Positions 1 to 5,953 of a DNA stretch of 5,953 nt are shown here, piece after piece. Position numbers and translations under genes: made by a program. The stretch's first letter is position 1. Each line of letters opens with the position of its first letter. This DNA is from Flavobacteriales bacterium CG18_big_fil_WC_8_21_14_2_50_32_9 (GTDB lineage: Bacteria; Bacteroidota; Bacteroidia; Flavobacteriales_E; Vicingaceae). The DNA is taken from positions 1 to 5,953 of the forward strand of contig PCUH01000039.1 of the NCBI GenBank assembly GCA_002770955.1, given 5' to 3'. Under the pieces are notes generated by a model, which ran no database searches, was not told the origin of the DNA, and saw nothing but the letters and a program-made list of their open reading frames with translations.

Positions 1-946
1 AACCTAAAGTTTGGGATGTGCTTACTGCAGCTCCAAGATAAGAAATAATAATTTCACCGTTACCTACTCTGCCTCCAGAAGTTGTGCTACTATTAGTTAC
101 ACCTCCAATGTATGATGAACCTCCAGCACCGTGAGAGTTGTTGGCTCCACCGCCACCACCGTACCAGCCACCGCCACCGCCACCACCATCATTGCCATCG
201 CCTTCACCACCCTGACCAAAAGTTCCATCTGTTGCAGGTGAGCATGTGTGGTTTGGAAAGAATGTGCCACCAGCTAAACCACCAGCAGTTTGCGTTCCAC
301 CAGTAGAGGTAACACCATTATATGTGCCTCCATTAGCACCAATTAATCCACCACCAACAGCACCAACTTGTCCATCACCAGCACCGCCACCACCAGCTGC
401 AACTATTACTCTGTCATTTAGGGTGTTTCCAGCTAATCTAACATCAGAAGCACCACCGCCAGCTCCAGCACCACCACCAGCATTACTGCAGCATGTAGCA
501 CCTGTGTTTCCACCTCCATTAAAACCTCCTGGTAAAGCACAGTTTTGCCCTGAACCAGGCCCATCCGTTCCTTTTCCTCCCACATAAATATTTAATACTT
601 GACCAGGTGTTACAGCCAAATCACCTGTTGCATAACCACCTTGTCCTCCTGCTACTGGAGTGTCATCGCCACCTTGAGCTCCGTATGCTTGAATGGTAAT
701 CATTGTTACTCCAGCGGGTACAGTAAATGTTTGTAAAACTCCTGTGTAACTAAATGTTTGTGAACCAGAAGCACAAAAATCAATTCCTGCAGGTACGCCA
801 AAATTAAAAATGGCATCGCAACTTCCTTGATCATTATTGATTACTGTATCTGTAGGACACGTAATGGTAGGGCATTGAGCATTAGCTTTTAATCCTAAAG
901 CTAAAACAGCAATTCCTAATGTAAATTTTAGTAAAGATTTTTTCAT
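1..946 (-). CDS. Secreted glycine-rich protein with HYR-like N-terminus (3' end cut off by window edge)
   Basis: The frame is open from ATG at 946-944 to the left edge, giving 315 complete codons and no stop, so the C-terminus is missing. Residues 1-23 form a signal peptide (MKKSLLK start, hydrophobic core, ANA|Q cleavage). Residues 25-70 have cysteines at 25, 30, 43 and 58 and a CPTDTVINNDQGSCDA stretch that resembles the start of an HYR (hyalin-repeat) domain. From about residue 73 the protein matches the glycine-rich domain family known from bacteria and from ALK/LTK receptors: FTVPAGV, then QAYGAQGG, GQVLNIYVGGKG, RVIVAAGGGGA (179-189), seven glycines (254-260), WY, five more glycines (263-267), and GAGGSSYIGG (273-282). 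The role is probably adhesion or a surface structure; that is inferred from the family. Such flavobacterial proteins often end in a T9SS sorting domain, which would lie outside the window. The start is supported by the signal peptide and the promoter about 30 bp upstream. No Shine-Dalgarno site is present. Confidence 0.88.
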   Translation of the reverse strand, partial: MKKSLLKFTLGIAVLALGLKANAQCPTITCPTDTVINNDQGSCDAIFNFGVPAGIDFCASGSQTFSYTGVLQTFTVPAGVTMITIQAYGAQGGDDTPVAGGQGGYATGDLAVTPGQVLNIYVGGKGTDGPGSGQNCALPGGFNGGGNTGATCCSNAGGGAGAGGGASDVRLAGNTLNDRVIVAAGGGGAGDGQVGAVGGGLIGANGGTYNGVTSTGGTQTAGGLAGGTFFPNHTCSPATDGTFGQGGEGDGNDGGGGGGGWYGGGGGANNSHGAGGSSYIGGVTNSSTTSGGRVGNGEIIISYLGAAVSTSQTLG

Positions 947-975
947 AAAAATAAGTTTAGTTAATAATTTTCAAA

Positions 976-1006
976 CAAAGATAAAATAGAGGATTTAAAT
1001 TACCAA
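976..1006 (-). promoter_or_regulatory. Predicted Bacteroidota promoter for the glycine-rich protein gene
   Basis: On the minus strand, TATCTTTG (983-976) matches the Bacteroidota housekeeping -7 consensus TAnnTTTG exactly. TTG (1006-1004) sits 20 bp further upstream as the -33 element. The spacing is within the usual range. Transcription would start near 970, leaving a leader of about 25 nt that is A/T-rich and has no Shine-Dalgarno site. Confidence 0.65.
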
Positions 1007-1052
1007 CTTTTGTTAATTATAATTTTTCTACAATAAATACGTTTATTAAAAT

Positions 1053-1088
1053 AAATTCATTCTATACCGAAACCAAATGAATTTTCGG
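1053..1088. repeat. Overlapping inverted repeats in the divergent intergenic region
   Basis: AAATTCATT (1053-1061) and AATGAATTT (1076-1084) are a perfect 9-bp inverted repeat with a 14-nt spacer. CCGAAA (1067-1072) and TTTCGG (1083-1088) form a second inverted repeat that shares bases 1083-1084 with the first, so the two stems exclude each other. The element lies just upstream of the -7 candidates for the gene at 1126 and could be an operator. Short AT-rich palindromes are common by chance, so the function is uncertain. Confidence 0.25.
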
Positions 1089-1091
1089 ATT

Positions 1092-1109
1092 TAGATTTGA
1101 GTATATTTG
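1092..1109 (+). promoter_or_regulatory. Candidate -7 elements for the two-gene barrel operon
   Basis: Two exact matches to TAnnTTTG lie in tandem: TAGATTTG (1092-1099) and TATATTTG (1102-1109). Neither has a convincing TTG -33 element at the usual distance, so the promoter may be weak or activator-dependent. The upstream copy would give a leader of about 20 nt and the downstream copy about 10 nt before ATG at 1126. Confidence 0.4.
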
Positions 1110-1125
1110 ACTAAAATATTTTATT

Positions 1126-1779
1126 ATGCATAAGATAAAGTTAATTTCCATCGTTCTCCTTTTTCCAATAACTGTTTTTTCTCAGGAAGAAATGCGTCCA
1201 TCAAATACAACAAAAGCATCTGGAATGTTTGAGTTAGGTGTCAGAAGCACTATAAGTGGGTTTGGTAGTACCAACAATATTGGAACTGGTTTTGGAGGTC
1301 AATTCAGGTTGAGAATTAGTAAAAGAATAAACACAGAATGGTTTGCCGATTTTATTACGGAAGACATTGATGGGCTAGCTAAGAGAAATGATTATCACAT
1401 TGGTTGGTCGGTAATGTTTTATCCTTTTGCTACTGAAGGAAAGTTTGTCCCTTACATTTTAGCAGGACATTGCTTTGATTATACAAAGGTTAGTCCTGTT
1501 AGAACTAACGAAAATATTATTGTAGATGAAGCTCAATCTCGGTTAAGCTCGGCAACACAGTTGGGCATAGGAACACATTTTAATGCTACGGATTATTTTG
1601 ATGTTTCATTTGGAGTACAATACATGGTTCACTTAGGAAACGACATTCATACTGATATAGATGAACATAATAGAACTAAAGAACTCCATATTGAAAAAGA
1701 AAGTCATAGTAATCCAGTGTTGGAAGGTCATTTGTTATTTACGGTAAGTGTGAATTTTAAACTAGGTAAGATATGGTAA
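1126..1779 (+). CDS. Small exported outer-membrane beta-barrel-like protein with a histidine-rich segment
   Basis: This encodes 217 residues. Residues 1-20 are a signal peptide (MHKIK, hydrophobic stretch, VFS|Q). The mature part alternates polar and hydrophobic/aromatic residues as in an 8-10 strand outer-membrane barrel: residues 34-45, 56-66, 69-77, 89-101, 106-117, 143-152, 157-170 and a final strand near 199-213 (LLFTVSVNFKLG). Length and layout fit the OMP beta-barrel superfamily, but I recognise no specific family. Residues 169-194 are charged and carry histidines at 169, 175, 181, 188 and 194, nearly every sixth residue among Asp/Glu, so metal binding is possible but unproven. Residues 123-141 look like another loop. 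The stop codon overlaps the next gene's start by 7 nt (1773-1779), which suggests an operon with translational coupling. ATG is chosen because the signal peptide begins there. No Shine-Dalgarno site is visible; the start context is TATTATG. Confidence 0.85.
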   Translation: MHKIKLISIVLLFPITVFSQEEMRPSNTTKASGMFELGVRSTISGFGSTNNIGTGFGGQFRLRISKRINTEWFADFITEDIDGLAKRNDYHIGWSVMFYPFATEGKFVPYILAGHCFDYTKVSPVRTNENIIVDEAQSRLSSATQLGIGTHFNATDYFDVSFGVQYMVHLGNDIHTDIDEHNRTKELHIEKESHSNPVLEGHLLFTVSVNFKLGKIW

Positions 1780-2366
1780 AGCAAATAGTAATAATTTTAT
1801 TTTTTATGCCTTTGTTTCTGTTTTCTCAGGAAGAAAGTAGAGTGATTGATAAAGGATTAGTTCGTTTTCAAGGAACTATAGGTATGGGAAAATTGTTGAA
1901 TCTCAATGAAACGAATATTTTTCTTACAGGAAATTTAGAGTATTATATTCAGTCCTTAATTTCGGCAAGAGGGGATGTATATTATTTTTTAAAAAATGAT
2001 GAGAATTCATTAAAACAAAATCATCAATTATTTTCAGGAGCATCTTATCATATTAAAACCAACAACAATTTTGATCCTTATATCGGATTTCAGCCTGGAA
2101 TGGCTCTAACACAATCTTTTAATTCCCCAAGAAAAGGCAATGAATCCGTTCAACAGTTCAGTTCTTCAACGAGTTATAGTCCATTAATTTCAGGTGTTGT
2201 GGGGTTTAATTATTATGCTTCCAAATGGTTTCATTTGTTTGTTGATGGAAGAATTGTTCAAGGCAGACATTTGTCTAATTTCAATGCTGTTTCATTAAAT
2301 GAAGTGCGTATCTCTTTTGGGTTAGGGTTTAATTTTAATGTACTGAAAAAAAAAGGTAAGAACTAA
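1773..2366 (+). CDS. Small exported outer-membrane beta-barrel-like protein, second gene of the pair
   Basis: This encodes 197 residues. Residues 1-18 are a signal peptide (MVKQ, then IVIILFFMPLFLF, cleavage near FS|Q). The mature protein has amphipathic strand-like segments with many Tyr/Phe residues: 29-39, 49-59, 64-73, 84-94, 101-112, 137-148, 151-162 and 176-189 (EVRISFGLGFNFNV). This fits a small outer-membrane barrel. The family and ligand are not recognised. It starts inside the end of the preceding gene (ATGGTAA overlap at 1773-1779), so it is probably translated from the same mRNA by re-initiation. Both genes share an identical 16-bp stretch over the signal-peptide junction (1177-1192 and 1821-1836) and an FSQEE protein motif, which may reflect old duplication or convergence. 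The C-terminus ends in a basic KKKGKN tail instead of an aromatic residue, unusual for a classical barrel end. The stop codon is one base from that of the convergent downstream gene. Confidence 0.82.
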   Translation: MVKQIVIILFFMPLFLFSQEESRVIDKGLVRFQGTIGMGKLLNLNETNIFLTGNLEYYIQSLISARGDVYYFLKNDENSLKQNHQLFSGASYHIKTNNNFDPYIGFQPGMALTQSFNSPRKGNESVQQFSSSTSYSPLISGVVGFNYYASKWFHLFVDGRIVQGRHLSNFNAVSLNEVRISFGLGFNFNVLKKKGKN

Positions 2367-2367
2367 T

Positions 2368-4803
2368 TTACAATGCAAACCCTAAACTCAATTTAAAAGC
2401 GAAATTATCGCTTGCTTTATCAAATTGATAAGGACCATAGCGATAAAAAGCACCAATTCCGAAGGTAGAATTATTTAGCTTTAGAATGCTATTTATCACA
2501 AGCCCTGATTCATAAAATCCTTTGTTCATAGTTTTAAAAGCTATTCCTTGATGCAATTCTTTATGGTCTAAATCTCCATATCCAACACTTGATGTTAGAA
2601 CAAACTCGGGCTGAAACTTTTTTATTTTTAATAACAATCCTTTGAAACTATGTCGGAAATGGAAATAAACATATTTATTGGCCAAAAATTCATAGGGTAA
2701 TATGGTTTCAAAGGCATTTTCAGTAGCAACCATCATTCCTTTTGCACGATACGTACCAATTGCATGATTTAATTTATGAAGTGGCACTTCGCCAAGCGTA
2801 TAGCCTGTTTCTACTCTAAAATAGGGCTGACCAAGGTTTTTTATCATAAATTTCTTTTCTGTTCTCAGCGTTAGTCGTGTGTATTCATATTCGCCATCAA
2901 GCGTAGAAATGCCTTGTTCTATTTTAGCATAAATAACAGGGTAATCGGTTGCTAAATTATAGGATTGCGAAAGGGTTTTAAGTACTTTTTCTTTATACGC
3001 ATATCGAAATTCGGCACCTATTTCTGTGAATTGGTAATTTCTATCTCTCAAAAAAGTGAAATCATCAATAGGTTTTACAAAATAAGAACTATCGGTTACA
3101 TTTATATCTTGTTGATTGACAAATAAGTAGGTTTTTAAATAACGTAAAGTTCTAAATTTTAATCGGGCTTCATATTTTTCGATGTTGTTCATTTTGTCTA
3201 AATACAACACCCTAATTCCTCCTGCAGAAATGAAAGGAATTTTATAATCACTAAAATTAACTACACCGGGTTCTTCCACATCTTTTTTATAAGAAAAATT
3301 AAGTTCTACATCATTTTGTGGTTGAATAAAAAAAGTAATGTCTCCGCCATATTTTTCCTCCTTATCTTTAAATGAATAAGCTCCATAACCTCCAACAGAA
3401 ACCCATTTTAAAAGGCGTTTGTTGGTATGAAAACCACCACCTAAACGGAAGCTTTCATAATTGTTGTAGGAAACAAATCGATTCAAATCAAGGTCAATTT
3501 TCCCCCAAGTTATTTTACCTGTAAAGAAAGCTTCTAATCCCGCTAGTTTCTTATCTAAATTTTCAGCTTTACCTAAACTATCAATTACATGGTAGGTATT
3601 TTTTTCTTTTTGAGAAAGTGTATCTTCTCTGTATTTATTCCAAAATACTTCATCTTTTCGAGTAGCATTTGGGTCTATTTCTGTATCTACATAACCAAAC
3701 TGTTTGTTTTTTAATTCAGGATTGAGTTCCACGTTTTTAATATAGGTGCGGCTCAGTCCAATAAGTTTAAATCCGTTGGCTTCAAGGCTATTAAAATTAA
3801 TGGTAGAACTGAGTTGTTTTGGAAACCATTTTCCTTCAAGCAATTCGTATTGTTGTTGTATTTTAATGGCAACACCTTCATCTTGTTTGTATGGTTCTGC
3901 AATTACATTTTGCAGTGCATAACCATTCGTGTTGATATAAAGCAAGCCTTTGAGAGCATCAAAATTTTTATTTTTCAGCGGAGTAAACGAAATAATAAAC
4001 ACGGTATCTTTTCCACTAAATGTAGTATCTTCAATTACAAATAAATACTTATTAATGCTGTTGGTAGAAATAGGATTAAGATAGGCTTTATCCAACACAT
4101 TCATGTAAGGATTGTAGAAAGAAAAGGATTGTAATTGTGTTCCTAACAACGCAAATGTTGGATTTTGAAGCCCTGAAACACGAGAAGCAATTACTTTTTC
4201 AAAATTTTTATTGGGTTGCTTGTAGCTTCGTTCAGTAACCGATTCCATCATCATAATGTAATGATTTTCTAACCAATTTAGCATTTCTTTGTCGTTTGAA
4301 TCTAGTTTTTCAAAGCGTTCTTTATTATTTACAATGGCACTATCAGGGTTGCCTGTTACATATAATTTACTATAAGAATCATACTTAAAGTCCAAGCTTT
4401 TTTCGGGGTTATGAATGTTTCGGTTATCCACCACTTTTTTGATAATACGATGGGCAGGATTTTCTCCTGCACGAACAATAACTTCTTGCAATTGATAACT
4501 CTTTGAAATCAATTCTATCGTAATTTTTTCTAAATCTTGAACATCAACTTCTTGGACTTCATAACCTACATAACTTAATTTTAGTGAAGTAATTGGCGTT
4601 GGCGTATTGAATCTAAAAATTCCATCAATATCGGTAGTTGTTCCGGCATTATTGTTTGCCAGAATATTAACAAAAGCCAAGGGTTTCTTGCTTTTGTTGT
4701 CTATCACTTTTCCATAAAGCGTGTGTTGAGCAGATAATTTAGCTGCAAAACATAAGACAAGAAAAATAGAAATCAGAAAAGAGTTTAAAAACAGCTTCTT
4801 CAT
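2368..4803 (-). CDS. CarboxypepD_reg-like / DUF5686 family outer-membrane protein
   Basis: This encodes 811 residues. Residues 1-25 are a signal peptide (MKKLFLNS, hydrophobic core, LSA|Q). Residues 27-110 are a CarboxypepD_reg-like (transthyretin-fold) domain with the typical features: LYGKVID, a KKPLAFVNI segment, GTTTDIDGIF (54-63), LSYVGYE (76-82) and a closing LQEVIVRA. Then comes the DUF5686 hallmark region, opening with PAHRIIKKVV (116-125), NPEKSLDFKYDSYSKLYV and a NHYIMMMESVTER-type stretch (180-192). Residues from about 430 to 811 are rich in amphipathic aromatic strands and should form a large outer-membrane barrel ending FKLSLGFAL. About 800 residues is normal for this family, so the gene looks intact. 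The N-terminal domain resembles that of SusC-type TonB-dependent receptors, but no TonB plug is seen. Its molecular function is unknown. ATG at 4803 is fixed by the signal peptide. It starts only 14 bp after a terminator, and no strong promoter is visible. Confidence 0.93.
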   Translation of the reverse strand: MKKLFLNSFLISIFLVLCFAAKLSAQHTLYGKVIDNKSKKPLAFVNILANNNAGTTTDIDGIFRFNTPTPITSLKLSYVGYEVQEVDVQDLEKITIELISKSYQLQEVIVRAGENPAHRIIKKVVDNRNIHNPEKSLDFKYDSYSKLYVTGNPDSAIVNNKERFEKLDSNDKEMLNWLENHYIMMMESVTERSYKQPNKNFEKVIASRVSGLQNPTFALLGTQLQSFSFYNPYMNVLDKAYLNPISTNSINKYLFVIEDTTFSGKDTVFIISFTPLKNKNFDALKGLLYINTNGYALQNVIAEPYKQDEGVAIKIQQQYELLEGKWFPKQLSSTINFNSLEANGFKLIGLSRTYIKNVELNPELKNKQFGYVDTEIDPNATRKDEVFWNKYREDTLSQKEKNTYHVIDSLGKAENLDKKLAGLEAFFTGKITWGKIDLDLNRFVSYNNYESFRLGGGFHTNKRLLKWVSVGGYGAYSFKDKEEKYGGDITFFIQPQNDVELNFSYKKDVEEPGVVNFSDYKIPFISAGGIRVLYLDKMNNIEKYEARLKFRTLRYLKTYLFVNQQDINVTDSSYFVKPIDDFTFLRDRNYQFTEIGAEFRYAYKEKVLKTLSQSYNLATDYPVIYAKIEQGISTLDGEYEYTRLTLRTEKKFMIKNLGQPYFRVETGYTLGEVPLHKLNHAIGTYRAKGMMVATENAFETILPYEFLANKYVYFHFRHSFKGLLLKIKKFQPEFVLTSSVGYGDLDHKELHQGIAFKTMNKGFYESGLVINSILKLNNSTFGIGAFYRYGPYQFDKASDNFAFKLSLGFAL

Positions 4804-4817
4804 GGAAGGGTAAATGT

Positions 4818-4851
4818 AAAAAAAATCCCGAATAAATTCGGGATTTTTTTT
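4818..4851 (-). terminator. Strong intrinsic terminator of the LRR/T9SS gene
   Basis: This is a perfect inverted repeat: AATCCCGAAT (4824-4833), two bases, then ATTCGGGATT (4836-4845), extended by A-run/T-run pairing to 4818 and 4851. On the minus strand the GC-centred stem is followed by a run of eight T residues (4825-4818). It overlaps the last base of the upstream gene's stop codon (4853-4851). Flanking A and T runs make it potentially bidirectional, although no plus-strand gene feeds into it. Confidence 0.9.
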
Positions 4852-5738
4852 TACTGCTTCATTATTTTCTTTGTAAAGTGATTATTTTCATAATTAATTG
4901 ACATAAAATAAATACCTGACGGCTGGTTTTGAATATCAAAATTTATTTCATTTAACCCAATGTTAAGGTTCGATTGTTTACTTAAAACTACTTGCCCTAA
5001 AGAGTTGGTTAGGCTCATGTTTAAAACAGCATTTCTGGAGGAAGTTACTCCTAAAACAAAAGTCGATTTTGTTGGGTTGGGTGAAAGGATTATATTAGAT
5101 AACAAGTCCTGTTCTTTTATTCCTACAGATGAACAAGCATTATTACAGTTAGTACTTGTTGATGTCCAAGAATCGATATAGGTATAATTCACACTAGTAT
5201 TTGAAACTTGAATGCAACTCAAACTTGAATTATTCGTTGTGTATAAAGAATCAGCAGTAAGCAGTGAGTTATCTAGGATATTTAAACAGGTTAATTGATT
5301 ATTTGAACAGTCTAATGAATGTATAGGGGAACTTATTATTAAGTTGGTTAATAAGTTATAGTCACAATGAACAGCATAATAAACTGTATTTTGACTTAAA
5401 ATGAGTGTGCTAAGTTGATTGTAATTACAGACTAGAAGATTTATATTGTTATTTTGACTTACATCAAGCGAGGTTAATTGATTAGAGCTACAGTCCAAAT
5501 AAGTAAGAGCCGTAAATGCTTCTATACCAGTAAGGTCAGAAATAGACAAATTCGATACATTCATTGTACCTGTAAAAGCAGTAGCTTCGGAGGTTTGAAT
5601 TTCAGTATCCATGTTGGTATTGATACTTGAGTTACCCACTAATGCTGCTTTAAAATTGGCATCGGGTATGTTTACATTTTGGGCAAAAATACTTGCACTT
5701 AATGTAATTGCTAAAAAAAGAAGATTTAAATTTTTCAT
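4851..5738 (-). CDS. Secreted leucine-rich-repeat protein with T9SS type A sorting domain
   Basis: This encodes 295 residues. Residues 1-19 are a signal peptide (MKNLN, hydrophobic core, IFA|Q). Residues 22-57 are the lead-in common in flavobacterial LRR proteins (IPDANFKAALVGN...). About five to six leucine-rich repeats of roughly 20 residues span 58-182, with the pattern LxxLxCxxNQLTxL; examples are LTYLDCSSNQLTSL (78-91) and IHSLDCSNNQLTCL (139-152). Cysteines at 83, 104, 125 and 144 occupy the same repeat position. Residues 213-295 are a Por secretion-system C-terminal sorting domain: ILSPNPT (217-223), LGQVVLSK (247-254), PSGIYFMSI (273-281) and a basic KKIMKQ end. The protein should cross the outer membrane through T9SS, lose this domain and be surface-anchored or released. 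LRRs suggest protein or glycan binding; no catalytic motif is seen. The gene has its own terminator and a divergent neighbour, so it is probably monocistronic. The start is set by the signal peptide. Confidence 0.93.
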   Translation of the reverse strand: MKNLNLLFLAITLSASIFAQNVNIPDANFKAALVGNSSINTNMDTEIQTSEATAFTGTMNVSNLSISDLTGIEAFTALTYLDCSSNQLTSLDVSQNNNINLLVCNYNQLSTLILSQNTVYYAVHCDYNLLTNLIISSPIHSLDCSNNQLTCLNILDNSLLTADSLYTTNNSSLSCIQVSNTSVNYTYIDSWTSTSTNCNNACSSVGIKEQDLLSNIILSPNPTKSTFVLGVTSSRNAVLNMSLTNSLGQVVLSKQSNLNIGLNEINFDIQNQPSGIYFMSINYENNHFTKKIMKQ

Positions 5739-5812
5739 AATATTTAGTTTTTAAATTTGTAAGAGATTTTAATTGATAGATGTTCAATAAGACTAAACGG
5801 TTGCATAACAAA

Positions 5813-5820
5813 CAAATTTA
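5813..5820 (-). promoter_or_regulatory. Candidate -7 element for the LRR/T9SS gene
   Basis: TAAATTTG on the minus strand (5820-5813) matches TAnnTTTG exactly. It would start transcription near 5807, giving a leader of about 70 nt. The nearest upstream TTTG (5853-5850) is 29 bp away, too far for a standard -33 element, so the assignment is tentative. Confidence 0.35.
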
Positions 5821-5857
5821 TGTGAAATATTAGACTTATATTTCAGTGTCAAATTAG

Positions 5858-5865
5858 TATTTTTG
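5858..5865 (+). promoter_or_regulatory. Candidate -7 element for the right-edge gene
   Basis: TATTTTTG (5858-5865) matches TAnnTTTG. It ends only 6 bp before ATG at 5872, so if used it would give a nearly leaderless mRNA, or it would mean that the real start codon lies further downstream. No clear TTG -33 element is seen. Confidence 0.25.
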
Positions 5866-5871
5866 AATATT

Positions 5872-5953
5872 ATGTTTGGTATCAACGCAGACCATATTAA
5901 CTTAATTTCTAAACTTTCGTTCTGTCGGTTGGCAAATATCGTTTTAGTAAGAT
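5872..5953 (+). CDS. 5' end of a plus-strand gene, possibly a radical SAM/SPASM protein (truncated by window edge)
   Basis: The frame from ATG at 5872 stays open for 27 codons to the right edge. The peptide begins MFGINADHINLISKLSF and continues CRLANIVLVR. This amphipathic, basic/hydrophobic opening resembles, from memory, the N-terminus of Bacteroidota radical SAM/SPASM proteins, in which an ISKLTF-RxxN-like segment precedes the iron-sulfur cysteine motif. The diagnostic CxxxCxxC cluster would lie beyond the window, so the family is a guess. The start context TATTATG is the same as at 1126 and 5738, which supports a real start. It is divergent from the LRR gene, with 133 bp between the start codons. 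Confidence 0.5.
   Translation, partial: MFGINADHINLISKLSFCRLANIVLVR

Noticed and set aside
140..480. Repetitive CCACCA/CCGCCA stretches as a tandem repeat or CRISPR-like array
   Set aside because: The repetition follows glycine codons in frame, with no constant repeat unit or regular spacer, so it is explained by the protein composition.
112..587. Plus-strand frames encoding histidine- and proline-rich peptides
   Set aside because: They are the antisense of glycine codons (GGT/GGC read as ACC/GCC/CCA) in the minus-strand glycine-rich gene, which has a signal peptide and domain match. They have no start signals of their own.
1126..2366. The two barrel genes as a known named system such as T9SS PorP/SprF components
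   Set aside because: PorP/SprF proteins are about 300 residues or more and have recognisable motifs. These are about 200 residues and show none of them.
3814..4044. Plus-strand 76-codon frame inside the DUF5686 gene
   Set aside because: It is opposite a well-supported conserved coding region and has no promoter, no signal peptide and no recognisable protein features.
4960..5181. Plus-strand 73-codon frame inside the LRR/T9SS gene
   Set aside because: It is antisense to the conserved sorting-domain coding region and has no supporting start signals.
5795..5822. ataacaaacaaattta stretch as a possible integron attC core
   Set aside because: Only a loose resemblance to a core site. There is no partner core at the right distance, no long imperfect palindrome and no integrase nearby.

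Overview
The window looks like the chromosome of a member of the Bacteroidota, most likely Flavobacteriia. It is AT-rich, and its genes lack Shine-Dalgarno sites and start in A/T-rich contexts. Several upstream regions carry the Bacteroidota -7 promoter element TAnnTTTG. The protein families fit too: a C-terminal type IX secretion (T9SS) sorting domain, a CarboxypepD_reg-like plus DUF5686 outer-membrane protein, small outer-membrane beta-barrels, and an HYR/glycine-rich secreted protein. No mobile element, CRISPR array, tRNA or rRNA gene was seen.

Layout. Positions 1-946 (minus) hold the first 315 residues of a secreted glycine-rich protein that runs off the left edge. A 179-bp divergent intergenic region (947-1125) carries a good minus-strand promoter and a weaker plus-strand one. 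Positions 1126-2366 (plus) hold two overlapping genes for small exported beta-barrel-like proteins, probably a two-gene operon. They converge, with a single base between stop codons, on a large minus-strand gene (2368-4803) for a CarboxypepD_reg-like/DUF5686 protein. Just upstream of that gene is a very clear intrinsic terminator (4818-4851). It belongs to a minus-strand gene (4851-5738) for a secreted leucine-rich-repeat protein with a T9SS sorting domain. A 133-bp divergent region (5739-5871) follows, and then the first 27 codons of a plus-strand gene (5872 to the right edge), possibly a radical SAM/SPASM protein.

How they relate. Every complete gene encodes an exported protein, so this is a cell-envelope and secretome neighbourhood: two proteins for surface display or release (glycine-rich and LRR/T9SS) and three predicted outer-membrane proteins. 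Nothing in the sequence ties all of them into one pathway. Only the two small barrel genes are clearly co-transcribed. I found no convincing undescribed multi-gene system. The most interesting items are the ALK-type glycine-rich domain, the regularly spaced histidines in the first barrel protein, and the crowded terminator/start arrangement ahead of the DUF5686 gene.
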